Below are positions 32,526-45,500 of a stretch of DNA of 64,000 nucleotides, in pieces. Location of the stretch: the NCBI GenBank assembly GCA_008694505.1, contig VZDJ01004378.1, positions 18,122,269 to 18,186,268 on the forward strand, read 5' to 3'. Under the pieces are notes generated by a model, which was not told where the DNA came from, searched no databases, and saw only the letters and a list, made by a program, of their open reading frames with translations. Source of the stretch: Cyanoderma ruficeps. Taxonomy: Eukaryota > Chordata > Aves > Passeriformes > Timaliidae. Position 1 is the first letter of the stretch; each line of letters starts with the position of its first letter. The translations under genes were made by a program, and so were the position numbers.

Positions 32526-33571
32526 TATATTTGGTTTGCATGGCAAGGTTTTGGTAGTGGGTGTCTGCAGGGTTGACTTCTCTGAGAAGCAGCCAGAAGC
32601 TTCCTCCATGTCCAGCAGAGCCAACGCCAGCTCCAGGATGGACCAAGGCCAAGCACATCAGGGACATGGTAGCACCTTTGGGGTAACAGATTTAAGAAGA
32701 GAGGAAGCAAAGCCTGTGCATCATCATCCAGAGAGCAGAGTAAGGAGATGTGAGAGCAAGAACTCTGCAGACACCATGGTCAGAGAAGAAGGAGGGGAGG
32801 AGGTGCTCTAGCACTGAAGCAGAGATTCCTCTGCAGCCCGTGGTGCATCCCATGGTGAGACAGGCTGTCACACTGTCCTCACTGAAGGTCTGCAGGGGAG
32901 CAGAGGTCCACCTGCAGCCCATGGAAAACCCTACAGTGGAGCAGGAGGAGACCTGATGGAGGTGACCCAGTGGGAAGCCTGTGCTGGAAGAGGGTCCTGG
33001 CAAGACCCAAGGCCCTGTGGAAAGAGGAGCCCACAATGGAGCAGATTTGCTGGCAGTTCCTTAAGTACTTAAGTCTGTGAGAGGGATTCATGCTGCAGCA
33101 GTTGTTGAAGAACTGCAGCTCATGGGGAGGACTTAGGTTGATGTCTGTGAAGGACTGTCTCCCATGGGAGAGACCCCATGCTCGAGTAGGGGAAGAGTGT
33201 GAGGGATTCCTGAGGAGGAAGGAGTAGAGATAATGTGTGACCACAGCCCCAGCTCCCCATTCCTCTGTGCCACTGGTGGGGAGGAGGTAAAGAAAATTGG
33301 AAGTAACTCCCTCTCTCCTGGGACAAGGAAGGAGTTAGAGGAAGGCATTTTAAGATTTGTCTTTATTTTCTCATTGTCCTACTCTGATTTGATCGTTTAT
33401 AAATTTAACTAATTTCCCCAAGTCTGTTCTGCCCATAACTGGTGAGTGATCTTTCTCTGTCCTTACCTAGACCCACAAGCCTTTGGGGTCTCTCCCCTGC
33501 CCGGCTGAGGAGGGGCAGGATAGAGCAGCTTTAGTGGGCTCCTGGCATCCAGCCAGGGCCAGTCCACCACA
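32526..33571 (+). mobile_element. Full-length avian ERVL-type solo LTR
   Basis: The block of about 1046 bp follows the wording of a frequent long bird LTR: GGTTTTGGTAGTGGGTGTC near the start, several CTGCAGCCCATGG-like internal units (about 32830-32930), TTTCCCCAAGTCTGTTC, GGTGAGTGATCTTTC and a terminal CATCCAGCCAGGG with CCACCACA. AACAG before it and GACAG after it may be a decayed 5-bp duplication. The expected AATAAA appears as TATAAA (near 33397). Open frames inside are not genes. The left boundary is accurate to a few bases at best. Confidence 0.8.
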
Positions 33572-36500
33572 GACAGTCAATATTTTTGTGAGAATCCTAC
33601 CGCTTAAACCATACTGTTGACATAATTACGATAGTGGCAATGGAGTTTTTCCTGTGGTTTTCTGGGAAAAAAAATTTCCTTGTCTCCAGTGCAGAGGACA
33701 TGGTTTCAAAAGTTGGAAGCATAAAATAGTGTTGTAACTAGGGTTTTTCTTCTCCTATGATATGGAGTACCTTTATTCAAAAAGATTGGGTAACTACAGC
33801 TTTCACCATTGCTTACTGTTTCTTACTTGAAGACAAATCTAGGCAAAAATCTACTAATATTTAAACTAACTAAAGATTGAGCCAAAGTCAAGCCAACCTT
33901 TGCACCAGAAAAATATACTACTCACTTTTCATTCTAATATATTTTTCTTTCTCTTTGACTTACTAATTACTGCCACAAGTGTGGAAGCATTTTTTATAGT
34001 AAGAGGTAAGATTGATTGCATGGCTATGGGATTATCGTATGGGATGAGAAAAATTTTCAGTGCCTTTGTTTTCTCTCTCTAGAAATCTTGAAAGACTGCA
34101 TTTTAGGTCTTGACTCTTATTTATATGAAGGCTGCTTTATTCCTTATACATAACATCAGAAGCATTACATGGAATACTAAAATAGTTTACTAAGTCTACA
34201 AGGCCCATTTAAGCTGACGTAATGATACAAAGCATCCTTAAACATTTATGAGAATCAGACTATTGGGGCTTTTGTTTAAGTCAGATCCATGCTTCGTTTA
34301 AATCAGTTTGTTCACTGAAAAAATGACAGCAGAGGAAACCAAAACCTATGGAGTTTGCTCTCCTGTCACAGGCAGGTCTTTTTGCCTGACAGTAAATGAG
34401 ATGATGGCATCCTAAAATCTTTTCAGCAACTTCCAGTACGTGTCTTTCAGGGCACTGGCTGTGACACTCAGTCCTGCCAGGCCCAGCCTAGCACAGATCC
34501 TCAGTCAGCTGTGAATTCAAAACCTCAGCCTCCCTAAGAGCCTTGGTGTGATTTCAGGAAAAGAGCAATCATCTCCACTAGGGAAAGCCTCTGTAAATCA
34601 GTGCTGGGGAGAAACGGCCCGGAGGCAGCCAGCCATGGCTATCAGCTACTGGCATATAGCCCCAACCTGCCCCTTTCCTCCATCCCTGTGCTCCATAGTC
34701 CTGTCTTCCATGGCATAGCTTTAGGTTTTCTAGCAGAAACCCTTACCTGAATAAGCAGGCTTAGAGGACTTTGAATGCTCCAATTAATCTCGAAATGCTT
34801 TGCCCAAGCTGTGAAAGGCCACTTTGAATAAAGGGGATAATTGACCTCTCCTTGCATATTCTCCCTATGCATATTCGATGCATAAACAGTGACTCTGATG
34901 ACAATATCTGCTTGCTGCTTTTTCTTTCTGTTACCACTGAAGAGCCACCATTATCATGGAAGCATGAGCCAGGTAATCTTGGTTTGTGCTTGGTCAGCAG
35001 GGAAGCTGCATGCTTGATGATGATGCATGATATCAGATGCATGGAGCCAGTTTTCTGCTCCAAGACCCACTTTGTAGGATTGCCCAATAGCAGAAAGTAA
35101 TTTTTCTTTGGAACTTTGCCAAATTTAAGCTGACAGCTGTCAACATGTGAGATGTAAAAATGGAGGTTTTATGGTCAAAGTTATAAAAAGTTTGTTTTTA
35201 GGCTTGAAACCCTACTTTAGGCAGTAAAGACATGATGCTTCAGTAAAAGGTATGTTTTTCAGATCATACCTTGCTTCTAGCAAGGTATTTTGTGTATGTT
35301 ATCACATCACATGAACAATTTTTATATCACCACTGAAAGACTATCATCATACTTACAAGAATAAATTCAGTGCTTTATTTACTCATCTGAGAAAAATTGT
35401 GTTTAGCTATAATTTCCAAGTAAGCCTAAAAATAAATGTTTGAGACACCTGAGCACTAGTTCATTTTTCTGACTATTCTTTACACTCAATATTGAACATG
35501 GAGCCCTTTTTACATTTTTAAACTGAACCACAAGATAGATCAGACTAATATTTTACAACAATTGTAGCACAGTGTGGAAAGAATAGAAAAAAATAAATCA
35601 GTTGGTGAGCCACTATCATTCACTTTACATAGTAAAAAACAAATACAGTTGTCATTTCCTAACTTTCATTGAAAATAAATTGAAAAAGTATATCATTCTC
35701 TACCCTAGCAAGGAAAGAGAGAATTGTCTAATATAATGCAATGCACACTGCTTGTGTAATACATATATCACAAAGGGCGGGGGGGGAGAAACAGAATGAA
35801 GGCGTGAGGTGACATAAAGTTGTAAAAGTAGATTATCATACCACAGAATCATAAAAGACTCATTTGAAAGACACAGAAAATAAAGAAGAAAAAAAATCAA
35901 TTAAGAGTAAGCAAAATAAATAGCAATTGTTTCTTGTCTTCCTACACTGCTTTGCAGCTCCTCTGTCAAGCACATAACAGGCTAGGTGAGTGTGGGTGTT
36001 GTGAAGGTCCAATTGACTCAAACCCTCATATTTCTGAAATACTGTATAACACTGAAGCATTACTTTTCAAGGATGCCAACATAATAACATAGACTTTTCA
36101 TCTGGAAACTAAAAGAAACCCACCATCACTTTTCTTCCAGCTTGATGGATTGAAGTCACAAAAGTAAAGAAAAGAGTAATCTCAAAGCAAGCTTTGCATG
36201 GCTCTTTGTCAGTGTGTTCAGGGGCATATGAACTTTGGTAGCCCAGATGAATGAGCCAGGCTGCCCTCCATAAGACATCATCCATTTCCCAAACACCTGA
36301 CCTGAGAGTCAGTCATGCTGAGCACAGTTTTGGTCTTCATTCCTCATTGACCAGGCTAAGCACTGACCCTTGTAATTTGGTGAGCTCAACCATGTGACTA
36401 ATGTTTGCCCTCCTACATCTGGCCACACCAACAAAACTAATTCCCAGAGCGAAGAAACAATTATCAGTTTCCAATAAGTTTCCTCCAGCACATGAAGTTT

Positions 36501-39500
36501 TGGACCAAGCAGCTATGCAGAAAGACTTCTTAATTTTTGTCACTTATCCCTTCTACCACTCAAAGGTGGTTCATCCCAGATTCTGTCACTTTGTGACTCA
36601 TTACTACTGAAATCTGTAAGAATTTCATAATCACAGTTTTGGATTTCTAAAACAGCTCTATTGAGGTTTTCCATCTTAAGGGCCTCCTGTGCCAGAGGAT
36701 GATTGATGACCAGCTGACACATCTGGGGTGCTGAGAGATAGTGAAATGCACAATGATGAGAAACCTGCTTACAAAGATAAAGGGGTTTTTTTGCAATTAT
36801 ACATATAAAACATTGTCCAGTTTTCCTTGGAGCAGCTGCTGGTCACACATTAATTACCCTTTAGGAAAGACCATTACCAAAGGCTAATAAGGCTTAACCC
36901 TGTTGAGGAGAAAATACTTGTCCTATAAAATATTTTCCAATAATCAAGATGTAATGACTTCCCTCAGAAAAAAAAAAATGCAGATTCTGTATTTAGGGGA
37001 AAGTAAAAAGTTACATAGTATTCAGCTCCTTCAAAGGAGACACAGGACACGAGTTATATTCTAACTGGTTATATCCTAATTGTATCAGATTACATGGAGA
37101 AATAAACAAAGCCTTTTTCATATAATATACCTGACAAGCATCTATTATAGCATTCTCCAGAAGCAATTTCCAGCAAGCCATATTTTCTTGCATAGTCTTA
37201 TTAAAAAGTAAAGAAAATTGGAGAGCATATTTGACAGATAAAATTAGAAAATTAATGGACACAGATAATCCACTCAGATATTCAGAACAGGTGTATGAAG
37301 AACCAAATTCAAAGGCACAGGAGAGGAAATACATGAAGAGAAAAGTGAGTGGTACTATAGATTTGCTTTCATATTCCTTAGCAATATTAACTTACATGCA
37401 TACAGTAGCTCCAATAAGTACTGACCAAAACTGGAAACATTTTTGGTCAAACCCTTTATATAGACTAAATCTGGCACAGTCTCATTCTCCCTTCTTCTCC
37501 CTCCTTCCCAAAAATATCCATTTATACATTGTACTCAGACTAAAAAGCACACAAATTTTAACTGAATGCTAAATACAATTATCATCACAATAATATTGCT
37601 TTGTCCATACATATATTCACATAATGTGAATAATTTTCTGGTTTGTGAATAAAGTAATATAATAATATTTTTTATTTCTTGCAGCAGTCTTGGAAAAATG
37701 TATGAAATAGTTCATACTTTTCCTCAACTCTTTTAAAATACAAGACTTAAAGTGGATGTAAGATGTACGCATCTGTATACACTTTAAATGTCACTATTTA
37801 GAGTTCTGTGCATGACTGTTCATTTTGGAACCACTGGCAAAGCTCAAATTGATTTTCAACCTTACATCTACTGTAGGAATGCATATTAACAGAGGATGGA
37901 CAAATCTGCAACTTCATATAGTGGCTACTGTGTAAGTGACAGGTCTTGTATCTGCTGAGAATAGTGACGTTCAGGATTATTGTCAACAGATTCTGTTCTA
38001 AAAGATGCTTTGTTTTCATTGTATTGAGCATATTATACCCAAGAATATATTTTTTACATAATTTCCTTAATTAATTTTTATTGAGTAAAAAGCCATTTGC
38101 AAGAAATTATTTTCAAAATTTGGCACTGGATAAAATACTCTTTTGATGATGATTATGACATTTATCTGCAGTTTGGGAAGGTAGTACAAGAAGATAGCAA
38201 TAAAATAAACCACAGTGTGTGGTATGCCTTAGATGTGGCATTGATTATGCAGCTGTGACTCTTCCATTGTGCCCCCATTCCTGTCACCCAGTCAAGCTCC
38301 TGACAGTAATGATTCAGGTTCTCATTCTTATTGAGCATCCCTTTCTATTTCTGTAAAATGCTTTTGGCTTCTAAACAGGTGTAACCCTTTTTTCTGTACC
38401 TCATTAGGCACTTTGCCAAGGAGAGAAAGGCTGATTCAGCTTTCCTGTCAAACCATCTCTTTTAAAGTGGCACCTTTGAAAGTGAAGATCTGATATTTTG
38501 CTCATGTGTCTGGGCTCAAGTTTGGAAGGCAACAGAGTGTTCCGGGTTATCCCAGAAATAAAATTCTTAAGCTTTAAGGCTGACATTGGAACATGGGGTT
38601 TTGTTCCTGCATTTCTCACTGAAAAATATATATTGTGTTTCAAATATTTCCAGTAAATTTGACCACAGATAAATAGACCTGTCATGGTTTTCTTAAGGTG
38701 TAATTATTCACATGAAAAAAGCTTTTCAGAAGATCAATTCTGATCGTTTTTGTTTGGGGAACATTTGCTTTGTAGTAAAAAGGCTTCAGCCCATGCAGAA
38801 GCTGAAAAAAATAGATTTTTCATGTTAATATGGTTATATCTAGTGTATTTATCTTCTACATATTTGGGCTGCAGCCCTCCTCAAAACTTGTTAGGATGTT
38901 CCTTGTTCTGGGGAGCTATCTCAGTGTCAGTACCTTTCTGTGTATACACCCATAATGACACCCTGCAGTTCCACTGTCCCCAGACAACGGAGCTCCTTTT
39001 CTTGAGGAATGATGCCTTGTATGGCCTTTGTTTTGATTCTGTCAAGCTGCCTTGCCAAGTCATTTAAGATCCCTTCCGATTCAATGACTTATTGGTGAAC
39101 AAAAGGCCACCTCACTCTATTTTCATCTTTTCCAAGACAATTTTGAGAGCAGAAGGCCCAGGCACAAATGTTCTGCATTGGAATTCTGGCCTCCAACCTG
39201 GTTGCAAGTTGGTGTGGGGCAAACTTTTACACCTATATAGATTGCAGTTAAATGATGAATGTTAAGGTTGAGGTTATGCAACCAGCCACAACATTTAGCT
39301 GGACCATACCACATGGAATAAATAGTGATTACGTGGAACCTTCTCTGATTAGTTTTAATTACAAAATATGGATGCAAATGTGAATGTGCTGAATGCACAG
39401 ATAATAATAATTTGAAAAAGAATCATCATCTTTTTCTTGCTTCTTTTTAGTGTGTTAAATCTCTACTGTAGCTGTCACATGCCAAAGCTGTGTGTTCAAC

Positions 39501-42500
39501 ACAGGATTTCAACAATCACTTCCTGATTTCAACAATCAATTCCTAAGGTAAAGCTAAGCTTACTTTGCACATTTGATCTTAGTCTCAGTCTATTTATGCT
39601 CTTAGTTGCCTGTTTTTCCACCCAGTCAGTGCCTATACTTTCCTCCCCTCACCCCGCACTCAATCCAGCTTAGGAAACGAGATCTCCTGTGCTTTTGCCG
39701 TTGGAATTGCATGCCATATGAACAGTGACCAGCTGCCTCCAGCAAAGCAGGGAGGGCCTGACCAATGGGTCACAGCTGCTGAGGGGTGCTGTGTTGGGAA
39801 TCGTCCTCTGGGCTGATGAGGATCTCAGCTGGAAGGCAGGAGCTGGCAGTGGGCCAAGGTGGGCTGACCTCAGCTGAGGGGCTTGCCTGGGTCCAAATCC
39901 AAGCTCAGCACCATGAACCAGCTTCCTTGGCTTCCAGCCTCAGCCTGGGCAAAAAGGCTATATGAGAGCATCCCACTCATCCAAGAGCACGTGCAGTTGT
40001 GTCACCATAACACCTGCACCACTATAGTCTCCCTTAGACTGCTACCATACTGTCCTAAAATTAGTAATGTAAAAAAACAAAGGAAGAAATTAATTGAAAG
40101 AGCTCCTGATGATGCCAGCTAATGTGTCCACCTATCCAGAAAAAGAAGATTATATATACAAGTTACAAAGAATGTTTGCAAACATTATCGTAAATGTGCA
40201 CACCTTATCAACATACATTGATTTTATACACATCCTTTAATTTAAATAGCTTTGATTTTCTGTCTGGAAGACAAAAGAGAACATTAATAGCCATCGCTTA
40301 TTGAATTTACAGAGTTGTGCATTAGCTCCTCTAAAATGATCTTGTGTTTGTTATACTTTAAATATTAATATTTAAAAGAATATTACAAATGCTGGTAACC
40401 TGAGTCATGTACACATTATAGAAATAAATTGCATATTTGATATTAATTCACCCTGTTACTTCCTATCATCCTCCATAAAATAGTACACTTCCTGCAAACC
40501 TACCAATAGCAATCTCTGTTTGCCAGTTTATTACTTGTATAGATATCATTATTCCCCTGTGACAGCAAAGTTAAATTCAAGGCATTTTTCATAAACTGGG
40601 AAAAATTATCTTTCCAGTGACATATGACACAACCTTCACCTACTAAATGAATCCAAGAAAAATTCTCTTTTGGGAAAAGACCTTGCATATGATTTGTCAG
40701 CCTTAAAATATTTCTTGAGACAGTTAATTTGGTGAGACTTTACAACTGAGCACTGTTTTCTGTTTATATTTAAACTGTACTCTGCTATGATGCATTTCAG
40801 AACCAAAACTACAGGACAAAAATTTGCTTTGCTATATTTCAGTTGTACAAAGGCTGTAAGGCCCTCATGGTGAAATCTGAGACCTTATTGGAAATCTCAC
40901 ATAAAAACTGTATTTATAAATGTCATGTCATGATTTTCAGCACTGAGGTGTTCTGAGAGATTGATGCCATGATGAGAAGCCTGAGGAATGGAGACTAAAA
41001 CTGAGGTGAGGTGTCTGGGGATTGACAGGGGAGTTAAAGTAGAATGAAGTGGTTGAAGCAAAAAGCATCAGCTTTGGGGAGAAGGGGAGGACAGAGGGAT
41101 ATTCATAAGAAGAACACATTCTTTCCAAACTCTCACACAGATTTAGCCTTTTTGCTGTTGCTAAAGATGTGTCTGTAAAGCCAATTGGCACGTGGGCTCC
41201 TTAGTGCTGGCTCATATGTGGGATGATAACCCAGAGATGCTACTGCACCCCACACTTACTGAGAGGAAGTAGGTACACCATGCCTGCCCACAGCCCAGGA
41301 AAGGTTAATGGCTTAATTACCTCCCCTAGCTGAGATCAAGCTGGGGATCTAAACCAGCTGCTGCAAGAGACAGCTGCCTGGGCATTATGGAGCAGCAAAT
41401 GGTGAGGCTGCAGGCTGCCCTGGAGGCTTCAGAGATGCAGGCTGACAGGAGTGGTAGAAAAAGCTATGTGGAGAGAAAAACTGCCAAGCAGGGAGATAGG
41501 AAGTTGCAACAGAAGAAGGAGAGGTAGGAAAGGGTGATCTGCTGTTGCTTGCTCTAAAGCTGTCAGGAAAGAACATCTCTGGACAGCCCACCTGAATGGA
41601 CCAGAGTGTTCAAAGTTAAATAAGGGCTCATAACTGAGCTTGCAAGCCCTTGTACAGCATCACAGGGTGGTGCTGATTGGGTAGGGTGCCATGGAATGGG
41701 GATGCTCATCTTCACTGCAAGCTTGTACAGCAGGCTTCTGCTGCCTTGGTGAAATTCAGCTGTACAGTACAGCTCAGCGGTGTGCAGAGACCCCGAGGCT
41801 ACATTTGATGGCAGCACTGTGTGACAACTTTGTCATGCTTGCTCTTGCACAGGTGATCTTGCTGAAAAACATGCTGGAGCAGTCTGAACAGCACAGTGTT
41901 TAAAGCAGCTAAACCTCTTCACCCCAGCTGGATCACAGCTCTTCCAGGTGATGCTGTGCTATATAGACCTACTAAAAATACTGCAAAAGCAAGGCTCTGG
42001 AGTTTGCTGAAATAGAGTGACACTACTAGTCTTCTCTATCCTGCAGACTTGGAAAATTAAATTTGCCATCTGCATATTCATATAGTCTTAGAATTGGAAT
42101 TTCCTGGGGTCTGGAGAACTTGCATTTCAAATAAAACCATGGGAAATTACTTATGTACGTAACTTTTCAAAAGCAAATTGAGCAGCTTTTTTAGGAAGGG
42201 AGCTACATGAAAATTGCCCCAGGAGTGAGGTGGGTAAGAAGGCCACATCCCTTCAAAACTGGTGTCTGTATTCTGTCACTGTCTGACTCAAACCTGGCTA
42301 TACATGAGCACAGCTGCCAGTGAGAAGGTCAGACTGCACCCAGCTGGGGATGAAGGGCATCATGCTTGGTGAGTTTGGTGGGAGACTGACCTGGCAGAGA
42401 CATAGCTCGTGGTGTATGCCTGTTGTTTCTGATAAAGCAGAAGCTAAAAACCCCTCACAGAAAATGGAACTCAGTTCTATGAAGTACTTCCCAAAAATAA

Positions 42501-45500
42501 CATACGGACCTTTTGTATGAACAATGGTTGCAGTCCTGGGTATCCCATTACTTTTTTCTTTAGAGTATTTGTTTTGTGCCATTACACTCACTCTCACCAT
42601 TTAAACATCATTGATACTTTTTCAGAATTTCAAAATGTCAGGATTTCAAGCATGTAATCCCCCCCAATATATATTCATATCTCATTTTTAAGCATGCAGC
42701 CATTTCTCAGTACAGTAAGTGCAATGTTCCAACAGGCAGGTTGCCAGTCTATATCTTCTGGTGCTGGTAATTATGTAGAAGCACCTGGTAACTGATCATA
42801 GTCTGGTGTTTGTGAAGGTTTGGGAAGAAAAAGTGGGGAGAGAGTGATAAGAATAACTGATGCATGGTGGAGTCATGCAGAGATGGCTCTCTGTAGCTGT
42901 ATCCTCTGCAACTGCTGAAATGTGAGCACAGGGTGAAAGCTCTCTCCCTTGCTGTGTGTCATTCTTCACTCAACCTTATTGTAACTCCTTTCCCTCCCAT
43001 CTTCTCAGTAGAGAAGCATTTGCCCATTGGTGTTTTGCAGTGGGTGGCTGTTCAGCTCACAGTGAATTTTGGAACATGATTGGCTATCCCAGACATTGCT
43101 ATCTCAGTGTTTCCATGGTGTGTAGCATCCAGACACTATACAGTTATCAACAGCTCTTTTCCTCAAAGGCTTTTCCAGTGTTTGGAGGGGTGAAGATAGC
43201 AAAGGGACTATGGAAGAAGGCTGTGGCTGTATTCACAAGTCAGCTGCTGAGTTTTCTCCAGTCTGGGCTAGGGAGCCAACTGCTGGACCATCCTTTCTAT
43301 TGCTTGACCTGAACTTATTGTGTTTCAACTTATCTAAGGTTCAGAGAAAGTACTGGACACCTACCTACTTATTGGTAGGGGAGATTACTGGACTTTTCAT
43401 GCTTGGAAAATTTCCTTGAACTTCAATGCCTGCTGTGGCATATGCTTCTGTGAAGCTCCTTAGTCTTATTCTGTCTAAGAAATAGCTAGGTCTGATACTG
43501 GGAAATGGCATTTTTTTTTCAGTCTTATATTTTTTGTCACGTGTTCTGATCATATGTCTTAAGGTTGATACCAAATTTTAGTAAAACCCAAGGCTACCAT
43601 TTAAAATAACCCCTCTCCTTACCAGCAAGATTACCTGACGTGTGACTAATTAAATTTAAGAGATTTTCAGAGATGACTTATTTTGCTTTATAAACCTGTA
43701 TTTAGTAAGAGAGAACGCAAAGGAGCTGGCTAGATAAAAAACAGAATCTGTACATTTAAAGTGCTTTTAATGTGTATGCAGAACAAAATGGGGGCTAAAA
43801 TGTATAAAAAAATTTTTTCTTGATACTTCCAAAACTGTCAGCATTAAGACAAGCAAGGAAAAGGATTAATGAAAGTAACAAAAAGGGCTCTTTAAAAGTT
43901 AGAAACATCAGAAACATTCTCTCTGCTCCTTTCAAGAAGACAAACTGACCGTAATTCTACTGTCCACAGTCATCCAAGTAATGAATGAGCAGTGTTTGAG
44001 CTGTTCTGTAAGGTGAAGGGACGGCTGAGTCATTAGTGTTGTATTAAACTATGCTTATTGTGATCACACTCCAGCCAAGTTGTGATCTGAATGTCCTTTG
44101 CAGTATGCATGTCCCCTGACACTTTTAATTTTTATATATGCTTTTAATTTCTGTGCTTTATCACCAGAATGAAACGTTTGTGTGTGCAAATCCACCCTGA
44201 ATTTAAGCAAGTATGCTATGATGCTGTGTCTGATCATTCATCTTTTCCAAAAGTGGGATTAGTGGGAGTTTACAATTATTTAGCTTTACTTCTCCTGAAA
44301 AGGTGTTGCAAAATTAATGTCACTAACATACAAAACCATGTTTCTTGTGGCAAAAACCACACAAGCCAGAGCTTGCCACTTACATTTTCAGGGTAAGTTT
44401 GATGATTATCCTTTAAATGAACATTGATTTTTTTTTCTGAGATCCCATTATTTTCAGTCCAGAGAGATTGTTCTGTCTTCTTGCATATCCATTATAAATG
44501 AATAGCAAACATTTTCACCATACATTACTGCTTTTTTCCTTAAAAAAGGAGATACCTTAAACCCTTACCTAAACCTCCCCCCTTCCCCATGATGTCCTGA
44601 ATGCCAGATCCAGACTATTCTTAGTGCGGGAGATATTTCTGTGCTTTTATAACTGGCTGACCCACAAGGTGGCACTAAAGAGAAAAGTGACAACTTGCCT
44701 AATAAAAAGCGAAAACCAAAGGCAAAATACCATATGCTGAATCAATATTATTTTAATTAGGAGCATAGTTCCTTTATTGTCAGTTAAATTTTATTTTGTG
44801 AAAAGCCTTAAAGCTATATAGCAGCAAGGATGTTTCATTGCCCCCATCCCACATCCAAAGTTAAGTTTTTAAAAGAATGAGCAAGACACAGATTGCCTGC
44901 TTATCACAGCTCCAGAATCTTAAGGAAGGTCATTGTGATCAAAATGTAGTTTAATTAATTTTCTTCTCTAAGGAATAAGGAATTCAAATGAACTAAAACC
45001 TGAAAACTTCTTTTCAGTCATTAGTCATGTTGGTAAGACTTATGACACCAGGAATTATTTATTACCTGCAATGTGAATGTATTTTCTACTGGAATGTTTT
45101 GATTGTTTAATTTTTGTGGCTTTGTTGTTAAGTGCTCTGGTCTTACTTCATAAGCAAATTATTTGAAACACTGAGTTCTGTGATCATGAATTTTATACCA
45201 AGAGGAGTTAAATCTTGCCACTTCGATGATGAATATGAATCCTTACCAAAAACATCTTAATAGTAAAACTCTTTGAGATCCAAATTTTACGTGAGTAGTT
45301 AGATTAACACTTTTCTAACAAAAAAGTAGCAGCCATGACTGCTGTAGTCTTTTCTGTAGACTGCTGATGTGAAGCTCACAACATAATGAAAAAATTATAT
45401 CTGAGTCATTTTTAGACTTTTAAAACCAAATAAAAAAAATAATTAAATATTAAGTTATAATATTTTTAATTTTCCTGAGATGCATGCCTATGGTATCAGT

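Noticed and set aside
32218..33348. Overlapping frames of 60-150 codons on both strands
   Set aside because: Most lie within or run into the avian LTR at 32526-33571, and their composition follows its internal units.
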